DNA of 64,000 nucleotides, taken from NCBI GenBank assembly GCA_013398295.1, contig VZSF01008841.1:62001-126000 (forward strand). Direction: 5' to 3'. Made by a program: the position numbers and the translations under genes. The stretch's first letter is position 1. Each line of letters starts with the position of its first letter. The notes beneath the pieces were generated by a model that had not been told where the DNA came from, searched no databases, and was given only the letters and a program-made list of their open reading frames with translations. Of the stretch, positions 23,101 through 35,633 are shown one piece after another. The stretch is from Chionis minor. Lineage: Eukaryota > Chordata > Aves > Charadriiformes > Chionididae.

Positions 23101-25910
23101 AATTTCCAATTACTTATTTTTCCTTCAGCGAACTCTAACCTTCTGGACAAACAAAACTCTATCTGCAAAAGCAAGGCGAAGAGGTGAAAGTCAATGCCAA
23201 AGCCATCACCTCCTACTAAAAGTCAGCCTTTTCGCTTGGCATACCAAGATCCACAAGAGTGTTATCTGCTCAGAGCAAAACCAGAAGAAGGTAAACAGAC
23301 AAAATGTACTCTTATTCCAGAATAAAAGTATCAAATATAGACTGGTCTTCACTTTTTTTATCTTCAATTTAGAGTGTACTTATCATGTAAAAGCTCTAGA
23401 ATTTTCCTTTAAGAACTATCCTGTTCTTTACAATGAAATGCACAAGCAACATTCATTAGACAATGACAGAAGCTGCTACTGTCTGCTTTCTGGTTTGCCG
23501 TGAAACTGTTCAGAATGTAGTTCACCCTTCTTATTCATGACAAAACTGTATTGGTTTTATTTTTCTGTAGAAAAAAATAATGATCAGTTAAAATCAGAGA
23601 GCAGAATTTCCTAGTGATTGTGCTGGCACTGTGATTTACTCAAACTATTTCATTTGAATACACATATTGTAAGAACTATTCTGGAGACGAAGTATCAGAT
23701 GTTCTGTGTAAGACTTGATAGGGGTTTATCCAATGGCTTTTTGGTGGCAGATACCAGTTTCACTGTCAAAACATCTCACGGGAAGCTACCAGTTTTCACA
23801 GGACTACTGCCAAGATTGCCTTCTCAAAGCCAGAAAGGTGTTTCTGATCAAAGCTGAAAGCACAACCCAGCCCTGGGAGGAGGACAGGGAGACACTTGCA
23901 TCAGAACAATAAACAGCACATTGACTGGAGAACTTTGCTGGGATTCTAGAGAAAGAGACTCAAATCCTTACTGTACCTCATTCATACACTGCAGAACTTC
24001 AGTCTTCTGGATCAAAACTCAGTATCATACTCTTGGGCTAGATTTCTTCAGTGAAATATTTTTGTGTTACTTTGCATTTAGAAAAAAACTTATTTTAAAA
24101 GCTTTGCTTTAACCAGTACAATAAAAATATGTAGATTTTAGGTGGATTAGATATTGTCAGATATTGTCATATTCAGGAGGCTTAATGTAAATATTAACAA
24201 AAAAAATATTCTAAAGCAAAAAAGGAAATTAATTTAATTGTAGTAACACTTCCGTTTTCACATAAAAGACTAGTCACAAATGCAGTCAAAGTCAGAGGAA
24301 CGGGAATGCAATTGGACAAGCTATAGCCGAACACTGGATTTTGCTCATTTGCAGAGCACTCCTGTTTACATTTATAATCCAAGAAAAGGAAAATAAATTA
24401 TTCAAAAATTGCCAAAAGCCCTGGAAAGTAATACATGTTGGTAACAGAGCCAAAACGATGAACAAAGCCAAGTTCCACAAATAGCTAAAGCCCCTATCTA
24501 GGCTTGACACATGATGATACAATACCCTGCAGGACAACAGCTGAAGAAGGAAACAAAAATGTAAATAAAACTAAAGAACCTCTTTCACACTACAGATGTC
24601 CTGGAACAATTAACAGGTCACTATCTGGTTCGTTAAGGAATGATCACTTTAAAGCAACCCTAATCCCCATACTTTCACTAGCAGCCAAACGCTGGCTGAA
24701 GTGACAGAACGCGATTCATGTATCGCCAACTTCATTAGCTCATTCTCATTTTAGTCCACCATGTCAGAGCAACAAGCCTTTCACTAATCCCATCAAGGGG
24801 ATTTTTTTTTTAAATTCCATCTCTCACCGACTCAGATAGGGGAATCGAATACTGAATAATACATTCAATGAGTTACTTAATTAGCTGGGTGAAGGTGAAA
24901 CTGAAACAGCTGAGTCAAATAATGAGATGTCAAGCACAGCAGCTTAGAGCAAGGAGGGATTTGAAAGCATTCTTCCTGACAGAAAGAAAAACACAGTATT
25001 TTTCAAACACAGAATATTAGGGGATTTAATCTTTCCATTTCAGTTCCTCCACGAATATCATTTTTTGGGAAAAATGGCAAAAAAGAACTGACAAGAACAA
25101 GGAAGTAGAAATATTCACTGCAGAGCAAGCATCATTAAATTTAAGTCATAGTCAATTACCAAGTTACCAGTGGTTTAACACACAGCAAAGCAAAGCAAAA
25201 AAACCTCAAACAAAATATTTTCTAGAAAAGTAAAATAGAGAATACAAAACTATCATAATGCAGGATGATGATTAACTAAGTAGAGATTTATCCTCATTTA
25301 AGGAGAGGTTTTATTCTCAAATATATCAAATGGCTAACCAAAAATTTCACTGATATAGTAATCAAGTCTATTTAATTCCCCAGGTTGCTATCCGTAGTCA
25401 CAGCTTATCCGGTTTTCTGCCCTTAGCATTAGTTGCAGACTCTTATAATCAGACACTATTTATTATAGTCAGAAGTAGTTAATGAATCCTTGCTTTATTT
25501 TTGTATTTGGATGAACGGCTTGACCCATCCCTGCCCTGCAGCCTCGAAACGATGACTTTGCCAATATAAAGGAGCATAACGTTGCATTTTGGCCCATGGG
25601 AATTTTTCCACGGACTCCGCTTAAGGGACTCTGTCAGAGACCTTGGATAATGGCAGATATTCAAACCACTTATTTCCAATGGAGACAAACAGTAAAGATT
25701 GTACTTATTTAGAAAAACAGTAATGGTTTAAAAGTGCCAAATACAAAATCCTGAGTCGCAACTCAAAAACACCCAGGTGGTTAGTCCTCAAATCCCAAGT
25801 GGAGACCTGTAAGAGAAACGGCAAAGGTGGTCTTCTGACTTTAACTCCTCCTCAGAAAAACACCCCAAAACATGTATGAAAGCATTATACTGTTCTTAAT
25901 TCCCACCTAG
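20159..25910. other. Unassigned AT-rich DNA
   Basis: No supported gene. A patch at 20.7-21.1 kb is slightly richer in CpG. Two partial direct repeats around TAGCTAAGTTT lie near 22.69 and 22.72 kb. Open frames are short and uninformative. Confidence 0.45.
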
Positions 25911-25950
25911 TAAGTAATAGTAAGTAATAGTAAGTAATAGTAAGTAATAG
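25911..25950 (+). repeat. 10-bp minisatellite, 4 perfect copies
   Basis: Four exact tandem copies of TAAGTAATAG. Perfect identity suggests recent slippage and likely length variation between individuals. Confidence 0.95.
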
Positions 25951-28595
25951 TCCTCTGGGCTATCAGTTCACTTGTCACCACAAAACTTAAAAGCTGTGAG
26001 AATACGACTATTTTGGGCAATGACATCTTAATAAATCCAATCTTTTTGGTGTTTGTTCAGTCTGACTTGATGTTGTAAGTGCTCCCATTTAGTGTTATTA
26101 GAAATATTAAAATATTAACTTTAAAAAATGGCCATTTTTTATCATGTCAGAAACGGAGCAATTATTTTAAGGTCCTCATTTAATCCTTCGCACATGTATG
26201 CAGACAGAGGTCAAGTTATCTTCCTGCCATGCTACGTATTCTTAAGACACTAATACTAGAGAGCTCCACATTACAGTAGTTTTCCACATTAACTACAACA
26301 ACTGCTGATCTTTGAGGAAATCCAGATTTATTGCTATGTGGACTGGCCACTTCAGTCTGGCCACAAAACAGTCTGTGGTGGCTCTGCATCCTGACAGACC
26401 TCCTGGCACCGCAGTGTTTCCCATGGCCACCCTAGGCTCTAACTAAGCACTTCCTCATGCTTTGCCTCTTCCCTCAAATCACAACATGGAGCTGACATGG
26501 AAAAACTGATATGTGAAGATGGATCCAAGAGAATGAACAATAAGTAAATGACCAGTCAGTGTCCCTGCCTGCAAGTGAAAAAAACCACGAACAAACCAGT
26601 TGACTCTGATGTTCTTAATTCACCAATGTCTTATTTTTCACTTTTTTTTCTTTTAATACTTGGAGTTTACCTCAAAAAAGCTTGGTGTACCTATTCCATT
26701 ACAAAACAGTCCATCATCTCTCTACATAGCAAGTCTAACAGCAGTGGGCTACAGCACCAGAAGTCATCCAGTGCTCTAAAGTATACTGACCCTCTTCGAT
26801 ATACCATGGGAGGCTTTTTCTAGTGGCAAGTACTTTCAGAAAAAGAAACAACGTAAAAATGTACACAATATATGAGCATTATTTACCTTGCAGCCAGTGA
26901 AGTTCACAGAATGATTCGTCACATACAAAAAGTAAATAGAAATGCAAATCTGATTTTTTAAACTTCCAAAATATAGGAGTATAATGGTTCTCAGAGTTCA
27001 GTAAAATTTGGAAGAGTGAGTAAATTCTTATTCACAGGTTATTTCTACTATCATTTTTAATTACTTTTCCCATTTACTTCCAGGTCTTAAAACACTAAAA
27101 ATTCAGGAAATGGCTATCTTAAAAGTTCAAAAATTTTGCACTTCACAGCTGAGTCCCTGTTTCTCTCATTTTAATACTGCGTATCTGTAAATGTCTAAAA
27201 ATCTGAAGTGTTGCCTTAACAGATCTGCCTCTAATGAGCTATGCAACTGATATATGTTTCAGTACGTAGCTGCACATGTAATGTGGAACTGCTTTGGAGA
27301 GTCTCTGTAGCTATATCCGTAGGATTTCCAGATGCCAGGGCAAATGCCATACATCTTGAAATCCCAAACATATGGCAAAAACCTTAAGGAAAAAACAGTA
27401 GAGTTGCAAAAAACTATAAAAATAGTAGTTACCACCAAAAGCAGTAACATTGACAGTCACCGTATTAGAAGAAAAGTACTAGAATTCAGGTTTTAGCATC
27501 TCCCTAAATGACCATATAATTTTATTAAAGAGGTAAAGAGCATTTTATATGAAGGACTGCATTATGGTGAATTTTTAGGTTTGCTTACTTTGCTCTTTTC
27601 CTCCTCTTTAAAAGCAGGAACATTGCTCAGTGACACTGTTTAACTGTTTAGAAGAGGAGAACTGCGCAATGGCATGCTTACTTGCTTCTTCAGTTACAGC
27701 AAAAATGTTAAATTTTGTTTCTTTATTAAATTAATGATGTAAAGCTGTGTAAAAACCTTACCACATATGCAAATTCAGAAAACATAATAATGATGTAGTG
27801 AATAGAGTAAAAGTATTCCATACTCTAGCCATTTGACTTGAAGTGAATGACTTCGGATTAGACTCATAAATTACTGAACATGTGCCTCCACTAGTTGTCA
27901 GGAGTTATCAGATAACACAAACTTTACATGGAATCGGAACTAATTTCTGCATAGTGCTACTGCAGTAAAGCCTTGCAACAACAATGGCAGACATATCATT
28001 AAATGGGCAAATGTAGAAACATAATTAAATTAACTGATAATCATCTCTCTTCTTCTATCCAGACTCTAATTTAATGCATTCGCAAATGTAATGAGGTTCA
28101 CTGAATTGAAAAATACTGTGGAAATAACAGAAACAAGATTAAATTAAATTGCAAGACATACTGATAAGAAAGCTTGTTTCAAATTGTGTGAAGCACATTT
28201 CTAAAAGCCATTAAAAGGCTAGTCACATATCATGCACCTTGATGACAAATAACACATTTTAAATTATTTTTTTACCAACTGAAATATCCGCTGTGTTTCA
28301 TATAACCATATGCTAATTGGTTAGTGTCCTCTTGTCTTCAGGTAAATAAACATGTGAAAAATGCTTGGGCAGTAAAAAATTAAAATCTGGCCAACAACCA
28401 AAATGATTTCTACTCCAATCATTTCCATGCAACTTCACATTATAAAATTTAAGATAAAGACACACTAAATGCATTTTTGCCTTGCAGCCTCTTTGCTGAA
28501 AAAATATGTTTTTTCCCTGAGAAACCAGAATTTAGATTTCTGCAAACAGGAATACAGCATTCATTTTGAATACAAAATAACCCACTCCTAGTTCC
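25951..28595. other. Unassigned AT-rich DNA with possible conserved block
   Basis: No gene recognised. The 27830-28180 stretch lacks repeat signatures, has a mirrored GATA site (GTTATCAGATAAC at 27904-27916) and several homeodomain-type AATTAA/TTAATT cores. It is noted as a possible regulatory element. Confidence 0.4.
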
Positions 28596-28775
28596 ATCTG
28601 GAAGCCTTCCAGACCACGCAATGTCTCTGAAGCAAGATCAAACATACATCAACCATCCTGAAAGATCTTCTCCAATTTTTTTCTTAAAAAAACGGAAGTG
28701 ACAGGAATTCCACCATCTCTCTCGGTAGCCTGTCGAAATACTTAACTGTATTTGATGCTTTAATTTAAGAAACAA
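28596..28775 (-). mobile_element. Degraded CR1 LINE fragment
   Basis: The plus strand carries the antisense of a CR1 3' region. GACAGGAATTCCACCATCTC is followed by GGTAGCCTGTCGAAATACTTAAC, matching the usual sequence in which a lesion-type 'dampened' block precedes the 'cctgttccagtgcttaac' block. Strongly diverged and 5'-truncated. Confidence 0.6.
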
Positions 28776-30704
28776 GGAGATATGTATACAAAAACAAATT
28801 AAGACATTTTAGATAATTTATTTGAAAGGAACCATTGCCTAGTACGTGCCAGTAGACTAAAATCTCAAACATTAGTGGGAGCTACAAGACGTCCAATGTC
28901 AAGTATTTCAGTAGAATTACATCAAGTAATTCTAATTTTGTATTTCCTTATACCAAGATTAACAACAAAGGATTTGCATTAGCGTACAGTGACAGGCCGC
29001 TTAAGCTTATGTTCCCCTGACACTTCTGACAGCATTGCACACCAAAGGGCAAACAGAGGGCTTTAATAAGGGTTTCTTGTTTTAACACTGAAAAGCAGAC
29101 AATGGTAATTTTAACTTGCAATGTCTGACCAGCAATATGCTGCAGTGACAAGAGTAATACAAAATCACAGCTAACTAAGACAGTCTCTGAGCTACAGACT
29201 GAAGAAGGGGGGAGAGAAATGCAGCGAAACAGAGTATTAAATTGCAAAGCATAATCTTTTAACATGCAGGGCATTCTGTCCCAAACCAACACAGATTCAA
29301 GCAGACAGTTTGAAGAAGGTGAGAATTCCACTAATATCAGCTCAGTTGATGAAATGGAAGCCAAACAATGAAGATGCTCAAAAGTCAGAAAATTCTGATG
29401 ACACTAAGCTTCTTTCATGTTCTTGTTCTTTCAAAGGTCTTTGTAGAAAATTACCCAAATTATGTTGAGTCAATTTTCTTGCAGGCTGGACTCGGGTCAC
29501 CTGGCTTTAACTGTCTGCAAGTTAGCCAGGCCATCTAAGCGAGTCACCTTCTGTTATTAACAGAGACACATCTCCACTCAGAAGTGTCCTTCTCTGTCGA
29601 TGCCACAAAGAAAGGAGCTTGAATAGCTAGTGAAAACCACGTTTAATATGCTCGAACTGAAATCTCATCCTGTTTGTACTACAATTATTCTTTCCTTTTT
29701 GGTGTCTTTCAGATATTTAATTAAGTATTGGTATAGAATTCTACCTAATTTTTCTTGTTTCTGTATTTTTATAAACACCAAATTAGTTATGAACTTTAGT
29801 ATCACTCACGGGACTTCCTATATTTACTAAATATTCCATTCTTAAGGAACAGAAAGACAACTGTGAAATGAAAGGTGTAGAGAGATAAATGGAGAGACTT
29901 CCAAGAGTTTATGTAGTTATAAATAATGCTCCAGAAGGGAAACTCACTGTTTATACTGTATATATCTCTTGTTACTTATAAAAAGCAAGCATTATACTGG
30001 TAACAGATGGTTTCTCAAGGTGGCCATATACAACTTTATTTTCTATTTGCAACATTCCTTCCATATAACCTTGAGTTCCAGAAGGATTTGATCCTAAGAT
30101 CCATTAAAAACTGGCAATAGAGTAGGAATTGGTGTTAATTAGTCTGGGCTTCCTCCCAAATCTCTACCAATTAAATAACAAGTGTTTAGTGCCATTAAGC
30201 TTACCTGTTATAAATCTTTATCTGCATAACTTTATTAGAAAACAGAAGAGGAGGGAAACAGCGGGGTAGGGAAAAAGTAGAAAACAATGAATATAGCTGA
30301 AATTTTAGAAAAGAAAAAGAAAAATCAGCTCCTTCCTTTTCTTGTGCTTCCAGCACAAGCAGGCATTAAGACTCATAACTCGGTGCGAGATAAATATTAC
30401 AGGTTTTAGGATTAAAAATAAATTTTAAATGTCACGTAAGAGGGCAGACAAAACTGAATTCTCAAAGGATGATGATTTTCCCACATGCTCTCATATATTA
30501 ATTGTATCATTTATAGCATAAGATAGTGAATACAGAAAAAAAAAAAAGATACGCTTTCTAATCTTATTCAAGATGAAAATACAATTCAGAAACTTGTAAG
30601 AGAAAAAGGAAGCGTAAGACAGAGCACTGAAGTGGATTACTAAATGCAAAATATTTTATGTTCAGCTAGTTGGCTGTATGAACAAAGCATGTGCTTTCAA
30701 GTGC
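28776..30704. other. Unassigned AT-rich DNA
   Basis: No gene or repeat recognised. A 138-codon minus-strand open frame at 28948-29364 has no recognisable domain and looks random. Confidence 0.45.
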
Positions 30705-31105
30705 TGGCTCAGATTAGCGTCCCATCCAGTTCAGTATTCCGTCTCTCCCTGTGGTCATACCAGATGCCTCAAAGAAAGAAACAAATAGCCTTTCTTTCCA
30801 ATACCTATTTTGTTTCTCCATATTTTTTCCTAATATCTGAGAAGAACTTCCTGTGTTGCAGCCTGCGCCCATTACCTCTCACCCTTTCACTTCCATGGAG
30901 GATGGCTCCACCTTTTGTGTGCTATTAGCTAGCTACTTAGCTACTTATACCATCTTAGTCTTCTAACTAAACAAACTCAGTTCTGCCTGTCTCTGTCCAT
31001 CCGTCATGTGCTCCAACCTTCTAATCATCTTGTTGGTCCTCCGCTTACCTTCCTCAGTACATCAACATCACTATTCTACCAAACTGAACTTAAATATAAT
31101 GTGGT
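30705..31105 (-). mobile_element. CR1 LINE fragment, minus strand
   Basis: The plus strand is antisense CR1. Ordered landmarks are CCAGTTCAGTATTCCGTCTC, AAGAACTTCCTGTGTTGCAG, CATTACCTCTCACCCTTTCAC, CTAACTAAACAAACTCAGTTC, CATGTGCTCCAACCTTCTAATC and CATCTTGTTGGTCCTCCGCT. These track the CR1 3' part in the right order, with substitutions and small indels. It is the longest CR1 piece in the window and carries no reverse transcriptase frame. Confidence 0.75.
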
Positions 31106-31317
31106 AATTTATATAACAAACATATGTCCTTCCATACATTTTTATTTAGGAATTCTCTCCACAAGGAGGGGGAAATCGTCTGAGACTAATGCAATGATCT
31201 GCCCAACTCTTACAAAAATTCCTTTGAGAAATTCCAGTGTTTCCACACTGATTGTTCTTAGTACACAGAAAAGTTTACGAACAAATACAGTAGCTCTGTT
31301 TAGTTCTAAGCAGATCA

Positions 31318-31840
31318 TAGAACAGTGCTGATACCACACCAGTGTTTTGGATATTACTGAGCAGTGCTCACACAGCAGCAAGGTTGTCTCTCCAAACACC
31401 CCTCCAAAGACCAGTAGGCTGGGGGTTGGCAAGTGACTGGGAGGGGACAGAGCCGGCCAGCTGACCCAAACTGACCAAAGGGATGTCCCAGACCATATGA
31501 TGTCACGCTCAGCAATAAAAGCTAAAAGAGAGGAGAGGGGGAGCATTTCTTATTAAGGCATTTGTCTTCCAAAGCAACTGCTGCCCACTGTCTTCGGAAG
31601 CAACTGAGGCCCTGCTTCCCCAGAAGTGTCTGGACATCACCTCCTGATGGAAAGGAGAGATAAATCATCTTTTTTTTGGCTTTGCTTCCATGCACGCACT
31701 TTGGTTTTTTTTCCCCATTAAACTGCCTTTTTCTCTACCCCTGAGTTTTTAGTCTTATTTCTTCCCCCTGCCCTGCTGAGGACAGCGAGTGAGAGAGTAG
31801 CTTGGTGAGCACATGATGGCCAGCTAAAGTCAACCCACCA
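31318..31840 (+). mobile_element. Solo-LTR-like ERV element, plus strand (LTR 2)
   Basis: It belongs to the same family and orientation as LTR 1. Shared blocks include CCAGACCATATGATGTCACG, an AATAAAAG TATA-like element at about 31514, GGCATTTGTCTTCCAAAG and GCCCTGCTTCCCCAG. An ATTAAA hexamer (31717-31722) precedes the 3' end CAACCCACCA. The first about 90 bases expected of the family are missing or badly diverged, so the 5' boundary is approximate. No retroviral genes flank it. Confidence 0.7.
31514..31521 (+). promoter_or_regulatory. TATA-like box of LTR 2
   Basis: CAATAAAAGC lies in the position where this LTR family has its core promoter, just after the GATGTCACGCTC block. It may no longer be active. 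Confidence 0.4.
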
Positions 31841-33943
31841 TAAAAAGAAACAGATCTGTGCTGGCCAAAATTTAGGTTGTTTAAGGTTCCCCTCTAATGA
31901 AAGGGTTATCTCCTGAGCTGGAACTACTGCCCTCCTGTATGCTAACAGCAGCTGCAACTGCTGCGTTTTGCCAGATGGAGCTTTCCCTCACAACATAATC
32001 TGCTGGCTTTAGGGGATGGGGCTACAGTTGGAATGTAAAGATCAGTACAAGAAAGCAGGAATTTGAATGGGGTCAAGGAACGCATAACTCTGTGGGACTC
32101 CAGGAAAAAAGAGAAGGATAGTAAACTACAGCAAGGGATTTTATGCCTGGAGTAATTTCTTGGTCATGAACAAGCACACAAAGAGATGCAATAATAAGCC
32201 CCCTTGCAAGTTCCGGTATTGTACGAGGAGAATATAAAACCAGGTGACGTCCCTCTTCCACTCTGGGACAGCCACTGGGTCCCGTCATGGAATCCGAGTA
32301 TTTTTTTCGTTTTGCAGGAAAGGTAATCAGTTATGAATAGGAAGCTTTAAGAAAGATGACAGATGCGTTTCAGAAACAAGCGAGCAGTGGCAAAGGCAGC
32401 AGGGGTAGAAGGCAATAAATTGCATTACAGCAACAGAGGCTCTCACAAGCTTTGATTAGTCTTCACTGGCTTCCTTGCCAGATATATCATGGCCAAAAGT
32501 GGTCAGAGGGTAAATCTGTAAGAGAACAGGAAATAATTGCCTAACAATAACAACATAATGGTCACCTCAGTTTTTAAAGATGATGAAATGTCCCCATCCA
32601 GCTGGAGAGAAGATAATTTTTGGCTAACGTTCAAGAAGCAAATGCTGGTTACGATGGACCAACGGAGAAAGGATGAACAGTCAATCTAATCACTGGCAGC
32701 TCTTTTTCTCAGACATCCAATAACAGGACATTTTGCACATGACATATTTTGATAAACCAGAGCTGAAAACTCATGACAGGAATTTACTGAAGTAGCAGAA
32801 ACAAGTGAGTTTTGCATATTCACTTTTACTAAGTGATAAAATACCTCCTCTACCAAAGCTCTTGTTTCTATGCAGGAAGACAGGAGGATCTCAACAAGAG
32901 ACGGGAGTAAGCCTGCAGCTGATCCCCAAACAGATCAAAACAAATGGAGAAGGGATGACAATAGGAACATTGTAAGTTACACCAAGATAATCTCAAATTA
33001 ATATTAGTTACTTAAGTTGCAGCCCAATAAAATCATGTTCCTCACATTCCTTCTTTTTCTTTTTTTTTTTTTTTTTTAAATTGCACCTTGGAGACACCAA
33101 TATGCTCATTCCTGAAATACGCATTTAAATAGAAACATGGACTGTAGGAGTTTTGTGTCTTCCTGAAGAAAACACACCCTATAATGTGCTTGAAAAACTA
33201 CTGCTACTCATCAGCTCATCTCTGCAATAAATATGTACACAAATATACACACACATATGTAAAGCGTGATTTTTAAACAAGTAAGGTGATAGCTAACTAC
33301 TGGAATTTCTGTATACGATGACAGCTTTAACCCCTTAACAGATGCCTTACAGAAAAGTAACATTTGTCAAAATACGAATGATTGAATTCGATAGATGGCT
33401 ATTCAGGCACATTTAATTATTTTCAAGATCAGAAAGTAATATTGTATGTCTAACTGTTCCTCCTTTATTTTTTTGGTCTACTGAATTTATATAGATCTGC
33501 TGAATTTGTGAAGCCACAAAATAAAAATAATGGCACTAATGAAAGGGTTCTTTTGACACATCCACCTTGCTTCACAAAACCAACTGACTTACAACCAAGA
33601 GTTAAAACAATTACAGAGATGAACACACAGTGAATGAACGCTGCAGTACGTATGTCCTCAAATCTTCCTCACATTTTGACTTTTGTTGAGATTGAGAGAA
33701 TATATTCAGTACTGCCCTCCAGAACGGGCCGGAGTAGCAACCGCTACAACCTGCTTTGGGATCTCCGGCCTCTCAAAAGCCACAGAACCACTTTACTTTC
33801 CAGTCAGGGAGTGTAACTTACAACTCAAAGGACAAGCACAAAGACAAGGACAGCTAAAAAGGTCAGTGAAGTGCTCACCACAATAATTAAAACTTACACC
33901 TCATGAATTACTGAGTAGAAGGTCTGGCAATACAATTACTCAC
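31841..33943. other. Unassigned DNA downstream of LTR 2
   Basis: No gene supported. A poly-T tract sits at 33060-33077. A small CpG-containing patch lies at 33.72-33.78 kb, close to the CpG island. Confidence 0.45.
33060..33077. repeat. Poly-T tract
   Basis: Eighteen T, preceded by interrupted T runs. Confidence 0.85.
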
Positions 33944-34003
33944 AGATGTTCCTTGTCTCTTTGCTGAAACAATATGCACCTTTTGGTGTGAACAGCGTCG
34001 AAA
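33944..34003 (-). other. Candidate first-exon end next to CpG island
   Basis: On the minus strand a GTGAGTAAT donor follows AACATCT at 33944. It lies about 75 bp beyond the CpG-rich block, as expected for the first exon of a gene transcribed from the island towards position 1. A CTTTCCTATAG acceptor-like site at 34004 would alternatively make this a 60-nt internal exon. All three frames are open across the 60 nt, so a reading frame cannot be chosen and it may be 5' untranslated. Confidence 0.3.
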
Positions 34004-34253
34004 CTATAGGAAAGAACTTCAGCTCAAACCGCGGGCGGACTCAGGGGAGTCACCGCAGCTCAGGCTGGCAGTGGGGCTCCCCTGCTCCAGCGCGGCCCCT
34101 GCCCGGGGGTGGCAGCCCCTCGAGAGCCCTCCAGCGCGGGCCCTCCACAGGCCGCGGCTCCCGCGGGGCGTCCCGCACGGGCTGCCCGCTGCCACCTGCC
34201 CCGGGCCGCCATGTGCCGCGGGGACGCGCCGCCCCGGCGCCCGCAGCGCCTCC

Positions 34254-34289
34254 NNNNNNNNNNNNNNNNNNNNNNNNNNNNNNNNNNNN
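34254..34289. other. Assembly gap (36 N) in CpG island
   Basis: The gap lies in the most GC-rich part of the island, a typical dropout of short-read sequencing. The true missing length may differ from 36, so frames across it are unreliable. Confidence 0.98.
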
Positions 34290-34390
34290 GCTCGGCCGGG
34301 CCCTCGGGTGGCGCCGGCTGGAACCGGCCGCAACCGGCTGCGCGCGGCGCGGGGCAGCCCCGCCCGCCCCTCACACGGCCCCGGGCACGG

Positions 34391-34433
34391 GCACCCCGGA
34401 CACCCCGGGCACCCCGGACACCCCGGGCACCGG
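34391..34433 (+). repeat. 18-bp GC-rich tandem repeat, 2.3 copies
   Basis: Two exact copies of GCACCCCGGACACCCCGG and a partial third, inside the CpG island. It accounts for the repetitive Thr-Pro stretches seen in translated frames there. Confidence 0.9.
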
Positions 34434-34485
34434 CCCCCTCCGCAGCCGACAGAACGCGAGAATCTGCCTCAAGGCGCACTCATAA

Positions 34486-35330
34486 AACGTGGTAGGAAAT
34501 AAAAGAAGCCCGCGCTGCCTTTAATGTACTGCCAGAGGTGTCCAACATACAAACCCACCCCCCAACAAAATCCCAGAACAAAGTATTTGTGAAGGAGCCC
34601 TCAGAGTACTTCAATATCATCAGCCAGAGTTCCCAAAACACAAATACCGAAGCGCACTTTCTTTTTTTTAACTAGTAGAATTTTAAAGAATAAATAACAT
34701 CCTTATTTTAACCAGAGAGGGACATCCCTGAAACATTTTGGCTGTTTTACCGTGCGCTATCTAGTAGAGTTTACCTGCCACGGTGCCTTGTGAAACCCCA
34801 GCCAGGCCTCCAAGATTAAGTTCATTCTCAACTTTCACAAAACATTGCCTCATTACGTATTTTTCTCAGTACTACAAATCTTTCCACAAATCTGACAGCC
34901 GAGCACATAATACACAGAATAAAGATGCCTCAGGAGAGATGTGAAGAAGCCGGTGTGTAAAGCTTGTGAATACATCCTACCATAAATCTAAAGCTCACAT
35001 ATCATAAACCATACACAATTAGGAGTTTTAATCAGGAATCGCAGCTGCAAGATTATTTGTGCTCCGTATTTATCACAGGATGCCATCGTGCTCGTAAAAG
35101 ATTAGGCTTACGACAGCCACACCGCAAATAATTTTTTTGCCATCATTTCTTCAACATACAGTGACAAAAATCCAGTTCATGTAAATATGAAGATCTATTC
35201 TAAATAACATAGTAGTTTAAAAAGCTCTCTTTGTCAGACGGTTGGTTTAGAAATGTCTCTTACCCCTCTGTTCTGTCAGGTTAACGTGGGATTTACTGGA
35301 ACTCTAATGAATGGAAATGTTTTCCCTGTG
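34486..35330. other. Unassigned AT-rich spacer
   Basis: Between the CpG island and LTR 4. No gene or repeat recognised. Confidence 0.5.
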
Positions 35331-35633
35331 TGTCGTGGTTCGGGCAGGATTGGTCCCATCAGGTGGAACGACAGAGGCTCCCACCCACCTCCCTTCCAAG
35401 GAAGCCAGGAGAGAGACACTGAAGAGTTTAGAAGGAACTAAAATATCATGAAATATTAATAATAAAAAGGAAATAATGAAATATATATAAAACCGTATCA
35501 AGCTCCCAGGAAGAAGATCATGTCACCAGCAGCCACCGGGGATGTCCCGGACTGGACTCGGTGATGGATGGAAACTGGATTCTGGATCTGGAATCCTCCT
35601 TGGACACCCACCACTGAAGGAAGAGGGCTGACC

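Larger units (their letters stand above)
34018..34485. promoter_or_regulatory. CpG island, probable promoter and first exon
   Basis: A sharply bounded GC-rich block with dense CpGs (for example GCCGCGGCTCCCGCGGGGCG and GCTGCGCGCGGCGCGGGGC) stands out from the surrounding AT-rich DNA. Vertebrate CpG islands of this size usually mark promoters of broadly expressed genes. An ATG in perfect Kozak context (GCCGCCATGT, plus strand, 34211) and another on the minus strand (CACATGGCGG) are present, but the 36-N gap prevents following either frame. No SINE, LTR or CR1 signature is seen in it. Transcription direction is not determined. The donor at 33944 favours the minus strand. Confidence 0.7.

Noticed and set aside
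25490..25690. Minus-strand frame ending near an AATAAA, like a terminal exon
   Set aside because: AATAAA is common in AT-rich DNA and neither the frame nor the splice acceptor is convincing.
27280..27395. Minus-strand frame after a TTTTTTCCTTAAG acceptor that reads like protein
   Set aside because: No donor of reasonable quality before the stop and two competing frames, so a coding call was not justified.
28948..29364. 138-codon minus-strand open frame
   Set aside because: Random-looking hydrophobic composition with no family resemblance and no supporting neighbours.
33946..34485. 179-codon plus-strand frame and four overlapping frames across the CpG island
   Set aside because: They run through the N gap and are open only because GC-rich DNA has few stop codons. 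The Pro/Arg/Gly/Ala-rich translations come from composition and the 18-bp tandem repeat.
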